A stretch of DNA of 64,000 nt from JBFGFX01 sp965232455. Its GTDB lineage: Bacteria > Pseudomonadota > Gammaproteobacteria > Steroidobacterales > Woeseiaceae. The DNA lies in the NCBI GenBank assembly GCA_965232455.1, contig OZ246981.1, positions 186,001 to 250,000 of the forward strand. Reading direction: 5' to 3'. Under the pieces are notes generated by a model that had not been told where the DNA came from, did no database searches, and saw nothing but the letters and a program-made list of their open reading frames with translations. Made by a program: the position numbers and the translations under genes. Each line of letters begins with the position of its first letter. The stretch's first letter is position 1. Of this stretch, positions 33,573 to 41,831 are shown in pieces.

Positions 33573-34550
33573 ATGCGCGCACTTGTTTGCAAACACTACG
33601 GTTCCCCGAGCGAGCTGGTGCTGGAATCGGTTGATGACCCCTCGCCGGGGAAAGGCGAGATTCAGGTGGCGGTCAAGGCGGCGGGCATCAATTTCCCGGA
33701 TGTTCTGACAATCGCCGGTCAGTACCAGGTAAAAACCGAACCGCCGTTCATTCCCGGAAATGAGGGGGCCGGTGTTGTGGAGGCGCTTGGCGAGGGCGTT
33801 ACGCGATACGCCGTCGGAGACGAGGTCATGTTCATGTCCACCGGCGGTGCATTCGCCGAGAAATGCGCGGTAGACGCGGAGCTCGTCATGCCGCTGATCC
33901 CCGAGTGCAGTTTTGTGCAGGGCGCCGGCTTCACAATTACCTACGGTACGAGTTATCACGCCTTCAAGCAGAGAGCCGATCTTCAGCCGGAGGAGACCGT
34001 GCTCGTTCTCGGCGCCGCGGGCGGCGTCGGGATCACGGCCGTCGAAATCGCGAAGGCGATGGGAGCAACCGTCATCGCCGGCGCGAGCACCAACGAAAAG
34101 CTCGAGTTTGCGCGCGAGGCCGGCGCCGATCACCTGATCAACTATTCCGACCAGGCGCTGAACGAGGCGGTCAAGGAACTTACCGGCGGTAAGGGGGCCG
34201 ACGTCGTGTACGACCCGGTCGGGGGCGAATTGGCGCAGCAGGCGCTGCGTGCGACGGCATGGCATGGCCGTTATCTGGTGATCGGTTTTGCAAGCGGGGA
34301 GATACCGAAGTTCCCGGCCAATCTCGCGCTCCTGAAGGAAGCCGCTATCGTCGGCGTTTGGTGGGGCACCTGGGCGAGAAAGAATCCAGCCGAACAAGCG
34401 CGAAATGTTCGGGAGATGGCGGCGCTGGTCGTCGCGGGTACGCTGAAACCGCGGGTCACGGAACACTATGCGCTCGATGAATACGTCAAGGCCTTTGCCG
34501 CCATTACCGAACGCCGCGCTTTGGGCAAAGTCGTCTTGACGATGAGCTGA
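33573..34550 (+). CDS. NADPH:quinone oxidoreductase (zinc-free MDR family)
   Basis: 325 residues from the ATG at 33573 (AGGA upstream). MDR layout: NFPDVLTIAGQYQVKTEPPF, IPGNEGAGVVEALGEGVTRY, VLVLGAAGGVGITAVEIAKA (cofactor motif AAGGVG), GADVVYDPVGGELAQQALRA and ALGKVVLTMS at the end. It lacks the zinc-ligand cysteines of alcohol dehydrogenases. Likely reduces quinones or enones with NADPH. It precedes the MaoC gene by 40 bases. Confidence 0.85.
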   Translation: MRALVCKHYGSPSELVLESVDDPSPGKGEIQVAVKAAGINFPDVLTIAGQYQVKTEPPFIPGNEGAGVVEALGEGVTRYAVGDEVMFMSTGGAFAEKCAVDAELVMPLIPECSFVQGAGFTITYGTSYHAFKQRADLQPEETVLVLGAAGGVGITAVEIAKAMGATVIAGASTNEKLEFAREAGADHLINYSDQALNEAVKELTGGKGADVVYDPVGGELAQQALRATAWHGRYLVIGFASGEIPKFPANLALLKEAAIVGVWWGTWARKNPAEQARNVREMAALVVAGTLKPRVTEHYALDEYVKAFAAITERRALGKVVLTMS

Positions 34551-34590
34551 TACCGCGGACTGAACGTCAACGGACCCTGGAGGACGGAAA

Positions 34591-35052
34591 ATGAAAACGA
34601 TCGTTCCCGCCGACCGGCTCAAGGATTATGTCGGCAAGGATTTGGGCTGCTCGGAATGGTTCCAGATCGACCAGGAGCGCATCAATGCCTTCGCCGACGT
34701 AACGGTCGATCATCAGTTCATCCATGTGGACGTAGACAAGGCGAGACAGGGCCCTTTCGGAGGTACCGTTGCCCACGGTTTTCTGACCCTGTCCCTGCTG
34801 ACCTACCTGACGGAAGACTGCGGTTTGGCCCCCGAAAACACGGTCATGGGCGTCAACTACGGATGCGACAAAGTGCGTTTCCTGCAGCCGGTGCGCGTGA
34901 ACCAGAAGGTACGCGCCCGGGTCAAGCCCATGTCCGTCATTGAGCGGGCGCCCGGTCAGTATCTGATCAAGTCGGAGATCACCGTCGAGATCGACGGCGA
35001 GGAGAAACCCGCCCTGATCGCGGAATGGCTGGCCCTGCTATTCACGCAATAA
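34591..35052 (+). CDS. MaoC-family (R)-hydratase-like protein
   Basis: 153 residues with a GGAGGA box before the start. The hot-dog fold signature is seen as FADVTVDHQFIHVDVDKARQ followed by GPFGGTVAHGFLTLSLLTYL, with the Asp/His dyad of (R)-specific enoyl-CoA hydratases. MGVNYGCDKVRFLQPVRVNQ is the middle strand. The short form fits NodN/MaoC-type dehydratases that act on enoyl thioesters. It is co-directional with the quinone oxidoreductase and probably in one operon with it. Confidence 0.85.
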   Translation: MKTIVPADRLKDYVGKDLGCSEWFQIDQERINAFADVTVDHQFIHVDVDKARQGPFGGTVAHGFLTLSLLTYLTEDCGLAPENTVMGVNYGCDKVRFLQPVRVNQKVRARVKPMSVIERAPGQYLIKSEITVEIDGEEKPALIAEWLALLFTQ

Positions 35053-35124
35053 CAGCCGCCTCCCATTGGGCTCCTACGGGTTACCCGCAGCCGTCGGTGC
35101 GAGCCGCAGCCGGACGGCACACCT

Positions 35125-35730
35125 CTAGGTATGGCTCCAGTTGTCCGGGTCGCTCGAGTCGCCGGGCGAGAGTCCGATGATGTCGCCCCTGGTGTCGATC
35201 CCGAGGCCCAGAACCATCCGGTTTGCGTACGCGAAGTATGCGGCAACCTGGTTGATTTCGAGAATTTCACCGTCGTCGAATCCCGCGGAGCGCAGTGTCT
35301 CGGCGTCCGTTTCGTTGAGCCGATGGGCTTCGCCCGTCAGACGTGCAACGTACTCCAGGCCCGCCAGCTCCTTGCCGGCGAACGAACGGGATGGATCTTC
35401 GTTCTCGATGGCGGCTTTGATCGCGTTGCTGCGGTCGTCATCACCGACTAAGCGCGCCATCCCGGCGAAGTGGTGATCAAAGCAGTACGAGCACTTGTTC
35501 AGGTGGCTGACGTAGACTCCGATTGCTTCCAGATACCACTTCGGCAGCGTATTTCGTGGGTGGTGCAGGACGTATTTGTAAAGCGTCATATGCCCTTCCA
35601 TCGTGTGCGGGCGCAGACTGTGGGCGAGCATGATGTTGTCGACGTTGTCGTCCGGACCCTTTATTCGGTCGTAAAGCTGTTTCAATCTGCCGGTTGCCGA
35701 CGCGTAGGGGATGCTCTTGATCCAGCTCAT
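35125..35730 (-). CDS. AhpD-like peroxidase-related protein (carboxymuconolactone decarboxylase fold)
   Basis: 201 residues. SHLNKCSYCFDHHFAGMARL contains the CxxC-x-x-H site of the AhpD/CMD superfamily, and the length and layout match the family annotated as uncharacterised peroxidase-related enzymes. AhpD-type CxxC sites act in alkylhydroperoxide reduction. The start codon lies ten bases after the NSS transporter stop, so the two are probably co-transcribed. Confidence 0.8.
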   Translation of the reverse strand: MSWIKSIPYASATGRLKQLYDRIKGPDDNVDNIMLAHSLRPHTMEGHMTLYKYVLHHPRNTLPKWYLEAIGVYVSHLNKCSYCFDHHFAGMARLVGDDDRSNAIKAAIENEDPSRSFAGKELAGLEYVARLTGEAHRLNETDAETLRSAGFDDGEILEINQVAAYFAYANRMVLGLGIDTRGDIIGLSPGDSSDPDNWSHT

Positions 35731-35740
35731 TGTATTGTCA

Positions 35741-37114
35741 TCAGGCCGTCAGGTTGAAAACGAATATTGCCAGTATGGCCAACGGAACGACGTATCGCAT
35801 GAGGAACCGCCATCCATGGAACAGGGCGCCCTCCTGGAGTCCGAGAACCCGCATGGTCAATTCGTTCGTCAGGAGCCAGCCGATGAACACGGCGTACAAC
35901 ATCGCGCCAACCGGCATCAGCACGTTGGTGATCGTAAAATCGAGCAGCGCAAACGGATTCATTTCTTTGAAGCGGAGGATGGAGCCCAGCGGCCTCACGT
36001 CCTCCAGGAAATTGAACGAGCCGAGGGTCACGAAGCCCACGAGAAAAATCGCGACTCCGGCCAATACGGCCGCTTTTGCCCGGCTGACGCCTTCCTTTTC
36101 GGCAAACCGGCTGACGCAAACCTCCAGCATCGAAAGCGACGAGGACAGCGCCGCCAGAAACACGAGGGTGAAGAACACCGCCCCGATTAACGCGCCGCCC
36201 GGCATGCTGCCGAACGCGGTGGAGAGTGTTACGAAGATCAGGCCCGGCCCTTGCGTCGGGTCGAGACCATTGGCGAACACGATCGGGAAAATCATAAGGC
36301 CGGCGAGCAGCGCGACCAGCGTATCGCCGATCGCAACGATGACGGAAGACCGCACGATGTCGACGTCGTCGGGCAGATAGGCTGCGTAGGTGAGCAGCGC
36401 ACCGACTCCGACGTTTACCGAGAAAAACGCCTGGCCAAAGGCGGCGAGGGTGACTTCGGGCGAGAGTTTCGAGAAATCGGGTCTGAACAGATAGCTGACC
36501 GCCTGCGGGAAGTCGCCGGCGAAAATCCCGTAAATTACCAGGCCGACCAGCATTGCGAATAACGCGGGCATCATGAAGGTCACCGCTTTCTCGATGCCGC
36601 CCTTGATACCGCGGGAAACGATGAAGACGGTTGCCGTCATGAAGAGGGCGTGCCATCCCGTCAGCACCACCGGCCGATGAAGGAATTCGTCGAACACACC
36701 GCCGACTTCGGCGGGCGATAGCCCGGAAAACGCGCCGCTTGCGGTTTTAAAGATGTAGGCGATCGACCATCCCGCTATCACGCTGAAAAAACTCAGGACC
36801 AGAAACAGCGTTACGATTCCGAGCCAGCCGACGTACTTCCAGTTTGGGCTGGCGCCGACTTCGACGGCAATCTTCTTGAGTGAACTGGGAGCACTCAACC
36901 GTCCATGCCGGCCGAGCAGCATCTCGCCCATCATGACCGGGGTTGCGATAACGGCAATGGCGAACAGATACACCAGAACGAACGCGGCCCCGCCGTTGCT
37001 TCCCAACATGTATGGGAACTTCCAGATATTCCCGAGACCTACTGCGGCGCCGATGGCTGCAAGCAAAAAACCGGTCCTCGATGAAAAGTTCTCATGTACG
37101 TTCGCGGATTGCAT
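35741..37114 (-). CDS. Sodium-dependent transporter of the NSS/SNF family
   Basis: 457 residues with 11-12 predicted membrane helices. TM1 has the family signature SRTGFLLAAIGAAVGLGNIW followed by KFPYMLGSNGGAAFVLVYLF, the unwound Na/substrate-binding region of LeuT-like proteins. FGQAFFSVNVGVGALLTYAA is the TM6 region. NSS transporters of bacteria carry amino acids or related compounds with sodium; the substrate is not readable. Its start has only a weak RBS. Confidence 0.9.
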   Translation of the reverse strand: MQSANVHENFSSRTGFLLAAIGAAVGLGNIWKFPYMLGSNGGAAFVLVYLFAIAVIATPVMMGEMLLGRHGRLSAPSSLKKIAVEVGASPNWKYVGWLGIVTLFLVLSFFSVIAGWSIAYIFKTASGAFSGLSPAEVGGVFDEFLHRPVVLTGWHALFMTATVFIVSRGIKGGIEKAVTFMMPALFAMLVGLVIYGIFAGDFPQAVSYLFRPDFSKLSPEVTLAAFGQAFFSVNVGVGALLTYAAYLPDDVDIVRSSVIVAIGDTLVALLAGLMIFPIVFANGLDPTQGPGLIFVTLSTAFGSMPGGALIGAVFFTLVFLAALSSSLSMLEVCVSRFAEKEGVSRAKAAVLAGVAIFLVGFVTLGSFNFLEDVRPLGSILRFKEMNPFALLDFTITNVLMPVGAMLYAVFIGWLLTNELTMRVLGLQEGALFHGWRFLMRYVVPLAILAIFVFNLTA

Positions 37115-37224
37115 AGGGATCCTTTATAGCCAGGTGATTCTCGCCGACAGGCGTGACCTTTTCTCTTTGGCCGCCTATTCTGCTGCCAACGCGCTTTCTA
37201 CGCCAGCATCGTGCAACGCTGGAA

Positions 37225-37238
37225 CGGCCGATCGGCCG
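37225..37238. repeat. Perfect 14-bp palindrome upstream of the NSS gene
   Basis: CGGCCGATCGGCCG lies in the 129-base gap between the NSS transporter start and the end of glgX. It could be a stem at the end of the glycogen operon or an operator; no T-run follows. Confidence 0.3.
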
Positions 37239-37243
37239 ACGCC

Positions 37244-39301
37244 TCAATCCGAGCCAAGTGAGACGCACACCAGGGATCGGGCCGGAAGCTGCCAGCGGCG
37301 GTCGTGGATCGGGCGAAAGCCATGCGCCGCGCTGACGAAGCGAATTTTCCATTCGCCTTGATCCGAGCGCGGCAGGGTAAACCGCACCGAATCCGTCGAA
37401 GCGTTGATGAGCAGCACGACCGATGGCGCGGTATTGCTCGAAGGCTCGGCAACGTGAGTCAACACAACACTCATCGCGCTGATGTCCGCCCAGTCAGCGG
37501 CGCCGATCGGCTGTCCGTCCGGCTTGAGCCACTGGATGTCTCCCCAGCCGACGTCGTTTACCGCGGCGCCGTGCAGGTAGGACGGCTGCCTGAACAGCGT
37601 AATTTCATGGCGTAGGTCGATCAGGGCCCGAATCGCCTCGAGGAACTCCGGATCGTGTTCGAGCCCGGACCAGTCCACCCAGCCGACCTCGTTGTCCTGT
37701 GCGTAGACGTTGTTGTTTCCTTGCTGGGAGTTGCCGATTTCGTCGCCGGCGAGCAGCATCGGCGTGCCCTGCGACAGCAGCAGGGTCGCCAGCATGTTCA
37801 GCCGCTGTTGCCGCCGGAGAGCGTTGACGTCCGCGTCGTCCGTCGCGCCTTCGATGCCGTAGTTGTGGCTGTAGTTGTGCGAGTGGCCGTCGTTGTTGCT
37901 CTCGCCATTGGCGTCGTTCTTGCGTTGCTCGTAGCTGACGACGTCCGTCAGCGTGAAGCCATCGTGCGCGGTTACGAAGTTAACGCTCGAGCAGGGGCCG
38001 CGTCCGTTGCTCTCGAAAACGTCACTCGAACCGTGCAGGCGTCGCGCGAACTCGGCGGCCTCACCCGCATCACCGCGCCAGAAGCGCCGAACCGAGTCGC
38101 GGTACCGGTCGTTCCACTCCGCCCATTCCGGCGGGAAGCGGCCCAGCTGGTAACCGCCCGGACCGGTATCCCAGGGCTCCGCGATAAGCTTGACGTTCCT
38201 CAAAATCTCGTCGGCGGCAACGGTCTTGAAAAACGGGTGTTCGTTCGTGAATCCCTCGGCCCTGCGTCCGAGAACGGTTGCGAGGTCGAACCGAAATCCG
38301 TCGACGCCCATCTGGCGGGTCCAGTACCGCAGGCTGTCGAGAATCAGCTCGCGCACGTGAGCCTGGTCCATGTTGATGGTGTTGCCGGTGCCCGTGTCGT
38401 TGACGTATTTGCCGCGATCGTCCGGCTCCGTGCGATAGTAGCCGAGGTTGTCGAGCCCCCGAAAGCTGATGGTTGGGCCGGTTTTGTCCGATTCGCCGGT
38501 GTGGTTGTAGGCGACGTCCATGATGACTTCAAAACCCGCTTCGTGGATAGCGTCAACCATTTCACGAAATTCCACGCGTGCATTACCCTGGGAATACCGT
38601 CTCGCCGGCGTGAAGAAGTTGATGCTGTTATAACCCCAAAAATTGCGCAGGCCCCTTTCATGCAAAAAGTGTTCGTCGATGAACTCGAAGACCGGCATCA
38701 ATTCGATCGACGTGATCCCCAGCGCTTTCAGATAATCGAGAATTTCTCCGTTTCTCATCCCGGCGAACTTGCCGCGCTCCGCGTCGGGTACGGCGGGATG
38801 TCGCATCGTGTAGCCGCGTACATTCGTTTCGTAAACGATCATGTCCGCCCACGGGATGTGCGGGCGCGGCGTTTTCGGTTCCGTATTGTCGTCGACCACG
38901 ATACTTTTCGGCACGAATGCTGCGTTGTCCGACTCGTTGATACGGAGTCGGTCGCCGTCCACGACGAAGTCGAAGACTTCCGGGCTCCAGCAAAAACGGC
39001 CTGAGAGTTCGCGGGCATACGGGTCGAGCAGAACTTTCGCCGGGTTGAAGCGCATCCCGTCGTCCGGCGCGTATCTGCCGTGCGCGCGGTAGCCGTAGGA
39101 CTGTCCGGTTTGGCAGCCGGGCAGGTACCCGTGCCAGACGTCGCCGTCGCGCTCAGGCAGGTCGTGTTTCTCGATCTCGCGGTCGTCGGCGTCGAACAGG
39201 CATACCTCGACGCGATCCGCGTCGGGTGAATGGACGGCGAAATTGACGCCGCCGTCATCGGCGTTCGCGCCGAGAGGGGCGTGGACACCCTTTCTGATCA
39301 T
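37244..39301 (-). CDS. glgX: Glycogen debranching enzyme
   Basis: 685 residues. The start at 39301 overlaps the phosphorylase stop as ATGA. An N-terminal CBM48 domain (PLGANADDGGVNFAVHSPDA, DVWHGYLPGCQTGQSYGYRA) precedes the GH13 barrel. Catalytic motifs: VIMDVAYNHTGESDKTGPTI, VDGFRFDLATVLGRRAEGF (Asp nucleophile), KLIAEPWDTGPGGYQLGRFP (Glu) and NFVTAHDGFTLTDVVSYEQR (HD). This is the GlgX/isoamylase subgroup that removes short branches left by phosphorylase. Last gene of the hexR-malQ-glgCABPX run. Confidence 0.93.
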   Translation of the reverse strand: MIRKGVHAPLGANADDGGVNFAVHSPDADRVEVCLFDADDREIEKHDLPERDGDVWHGYLPGCQTGQSYGYRAHGRYAPDDGMRFNPAKVLLDPYARELSGRFCWSPEVFDFVVDGDRLRINESDNAAFVPKSIVVDDNTEPKTPRPHIPWADMIVYETNVRGYTMRHPAVPDAERGKFAGMRNGEILDYLKALGITSIELMPVFEFIDEHFLHERGLRNFWGYNSINFFTPARRYSQGNARVEFREMVDAIHEAGFEVIMDVAYNHTGESDKTGPTISFRGLDNLGYYRTEPDDRGKYVNDTGTGNTINMDQAHVRELILDSLRYWTRQMGVDGFRFDLATVLGRRAEGFTNEHPFFKTVAADEILRNVKLIAEPWDTGPGGYQLGRFPPEWAEWNDRYRDSVRRFWRGDAGEAAEFARRLHGSSDVFESNGRGPCSSVNFVTAHDGFTLTDVVSYEQRKNDANGESNNDGHSHNYSHNYGIEGATDDADVNALRRQQRLNMLATLLLSQGTPMLLAGDEIGNSQQGNNNVYAQDNEVGWVDWSGLEHDPEFLEAIRALIDLRHEITLFRQPSYLHGAAVNDVGWGDIQWLKPDGQPIGAADWADISAMSVVLTHVAEPSSNTAPSVVLLINASTDSVRFTLPRSDQGEWKIRFVSAAHGFRPIHDRRWQLPARSLVCVSLGSD

Positions 39302-41805
39302 TGTCCGTTGAGCACGATCGGACTCAAGCGCCATATGTCGTCGTTGTAGTCACGCATCGTTCGATCGGTCGAAAAGCGGCCTGAACACGCGGTATTGAGA
39401 ATACTCATCCTGGTCCAGCGCTCGGAGTCCTTGTACGCGTCCCCCGCATGCTGCTGTGCATCCACGAAGCTACGGAAATCCGCGGCCGTCATCCAGGGAT
39501 CGGCGGGTTCGAGGATTGATTGTACGATACTGTCGAGCACCCCCGGCTCGAAGCGATTGAAGTGGCCGCTGGCAAGCAGTTTCATCACGCGGGAAAAGTC
39601 CTCATCCGCATCGACGATAGCGCGTGGGTCGTAGTCATTGCGTCGATTCCGCACTTCCTCGACGCTAAGACCGAACAGGAAAAAATTCTCCGGGCCCACC
39701 GCGTCGAGGATTTCGACGTTGGCCCCATCGAGCGTGCCGATGGTTACCGCCCCGTTCATCATGAATTTCATGTTGCCGGTGCCGGAGGCTTCCTTGCCGG
39801 CCGTCGAAATCTGCTCGGAGAGATCGGCGGCCGGGCAGATGAGTTCCATTGCCGAGACGTTGTAGTTGGGAAAAAACACGAGGCGTAGCCGGTCCGTCAT
39901 ACCGGGATCTGCGTTGATAATCTGAGCGACGTTGTTGACGGCCTTGATGATGCTTTTCGCCATCACATAACCGGGCGCCGCTTTTCCGCCGATAATGATC
40001 GCGCGCGGCGGCAGCCCGTCGCCGTCTCCGCGCTGGATTCGATCGTAGAGATGCACGGCGTGAAGCAGGTTCAGAAGCTGCCGTTTGTATTCGTGGATAC
40101 GTTTCACCTGCACGTCGAACAGCATGTCGGGATTGATATGGAGACCGGTGCGCTCCTCGATTTCAGCGGACAGCGCGATTTTGTTGTCGTGCTTGACCTG
40201 GCGCCAGTTCTTTTGGAACTCGGTGTTGTCGGCCAGGCTCTTGAGTTTCTCGAGCTCGTTGAGATCGGTGACCCAATCGCCGCCGATGTTGTCCGTGATG
40301 AGTTCGCCGAGCCTGGAATTGCAGGCCGCCAACCAGCGTCTCTGCGTTACGCCGTTCGTCTTGTTATTGAAGCGGTCCGGCCAGAATTCCGTAAAATCCC
40401 TGAACAGGCCCTCCCGCAGAAGCTTCGAGTGCAGCTCGGCTACTCCGTTCACCGAGTAGCTCGCAACAATGGCGAGGTAGGCCATGCGCACGCTCGGTGT
40501 CGTGCCTTCTTCGATGAGCGACATCCGGCGGGCGCGTTCGTTGTCCCCCGGCCAGCGCAGGCTGACTTCGGTCAAAAAGCGCGCGTTGATTTCGTAAATG
40601 ATGTCGAGCAGGCGCGGCAACAGCCGGCGGAACATTTCGACCGGCCATTTTTCGAGCGCCTCCGGGAGCAGGGTGTGATTCGTGTACGCCATGGTTTTCC
40701 GCGTGACTGCCCACGCCTCGTCCCAGCCGAATCCTTTCACGTCCATCAGCAGGCGCATGAGTTCCGGAACGGCGATGGCCGGATGCGTGTCGTTTAGCTG
40801 GAAGCAGTGCTTCTCCGCGAAGTTTTCCATGCTGTCGCCATGGCGTAGTTCCCAAAACCGCAGGGTGTCTTGCAAGCTGGCGGATGCAAGAAAATACTGT
40901 TGTCGTAACCGTAGCTCTTTACCGCTCTCGGTGGCGTCGTTCGGGTAAAGCACCATGGTGATGTTTTCGGCTTCGTTTTTTGCGGCGACGGCATCTCCGT
41001 AGCTGCCGGCGTTGAACTCTTCCAGGTCGAATTCCGACGTAGCCGCGGCGGACCATAAACGCAGGGTGTTGACGACGTCGTTTCGGTAGCCGGGGATCGG
41101 GATGTCGTAAGGTACCGCGAGCACGTCGTGAGTGTCGACCCAGTTATGTCGGACGCGCCCCGTTCCGTCCTCGTTCGCAACGGTACGCCCGCCGAACTTT
41201 ACGATTTGCGAAAACTCGATGCGTTCGATCTCCCACGGAAATCCTTCGTGGAGCCAGTTGTCCGGTTCCTCGATTTGGTGACCGTTCTTGATGCGTTGGT
41301 GAAACATTCCGTAGTGATAACGGATGCCGTAGCCGATGACCGGCAGTTTCAAGGTGGCGCAGCTATCGAGGAAACACGCGGCAAGCCGACCGAGACCACC
41401 GTTGCCCAGGCCGGTGTCTTTTTCGCGGTCGTATACGTCTTCGAGATCGAGCCCCAGTCGTTCGAGCGCTTCGGTGGTTGCGGTTTCCATGTCGAGATTG
41501 AGCAGGGCGTTACGCAGCAAACGACCCATCAGGTATTCGAGCGACATATAGCAGACACGTCGCATGTCGTTACGCTCTTTGGCCTGCTGCGTCCAGTTCC
41601 AGCGTTCCATCAGCCGGTCGCGTGCGGCGAACACTACCGACTGATACAAAAAGGGCGAGCGGACATTCACTCTTCGGCGACCGAGCATGCGTCCAAAATA
41701 GTGCGTAAAGTCCTTGAGTACGGCATCCGCGGACATTTCGAGCGGCGGCGCCTGCAGCAATTCGATATCGCCGATACCTTCGGGATTGTCTGGACGGACA
41801 GCCAT
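39298..41805 (-). CDS. glgP: Glycogen phosphorylase
   Basis: About 835 residues; the ATG at 41805 is preferred over the TTG at 41835 because a GATGGAGA box precedes it. Motifs: FYQ-like opening ending in CYMSLEYLMGRLLRNALLNL, LGNGGLGRLAACFLDSCATL, VLYPNDATESGKELRLRQQY, and the PLP-lysine segment EASGTGNMKFMMNGAVTIGT followed by LDGANVEI. It releases glucose 1-phosphate from glycogen. It starts 26 bases after the end of glgB. Confidence 0.95.
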   Translation of the reverse strand: MAVRPDNPEGIGDIELLQAPPLEMSADAVLKDFTHYFGRMLGRRRVNVRSPFLYQSVVFAARDRLMERWNWTQQAKERNDMRRVCYMSLEYLMGRLLRNALLNLDMETATTEALERLGLDLEDVYDREKDTGLGNGGLGRLAACFLDSCATLKLPVIGYGIRYHYGMFHQRIKNGHQIEEPDNWLHEGFPWEIERIEFSQIVKFGGRTVANEDGTGRVRHNWVDTHDVLAVPYDIPIPGYRNDVVNTLRLWSAAATSEFDLEEFNAGSYGDAVAAKNEAENITMVLYPNDATESGKELRLRQQYFLASASLQDTLRFWELRHGDSMENFAEKHCFQLNDTHPAIAVPELMRLLMDVKGFGWDEAWAVTRKTMAYTNHTLLPEALEKWPVEMFRRLLPRLLDIIYEINARFLTEVSLRWPGDNERARRMSLIEEGTTPSVRMAYLAIVASYSVNGVAELHSKLLREGLFRDFTEFWPDRFNNKTNGVTQRRWLAACNSRLGELITDNIGGDWVTDLNELEKLKSLADNTEFQKNWRQVKHDNKIALSAEIEERTGLHINPDMLFDVQVKRIHEYKRQLLNLLHAVHLYDRIQRGDGDGLPPRAIIIGGKAAPGYVMAKSIIKAVNNVAQIINADPGMTDRLRLVFFPNYNVSAMELICPAADLSEQISTAGKEASGTGNMKFMMNGAVTIGTLDGANVEILDAVGPENFFLFGLSVEEVRNRRNDYDPRAIVDADEDFSRVMKLLASGHFNRFEPGVLDSIVQSILEPADPWMTAADFRSFVDAQQHAGDAYKDSERWTRMSILNTACSGRFSTDRTMRDYNDDIWRLSPIVLNGQ

Positions 41806-41831
41806 CAGTGTTTCTCCATCTTGCAGCGCTA

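Noticed and set aside
37655..39004. Open frame of 449 codons opposite glgX
   Set aside because: High-GC antisense shadow; glgX carries all catalytic motifs.
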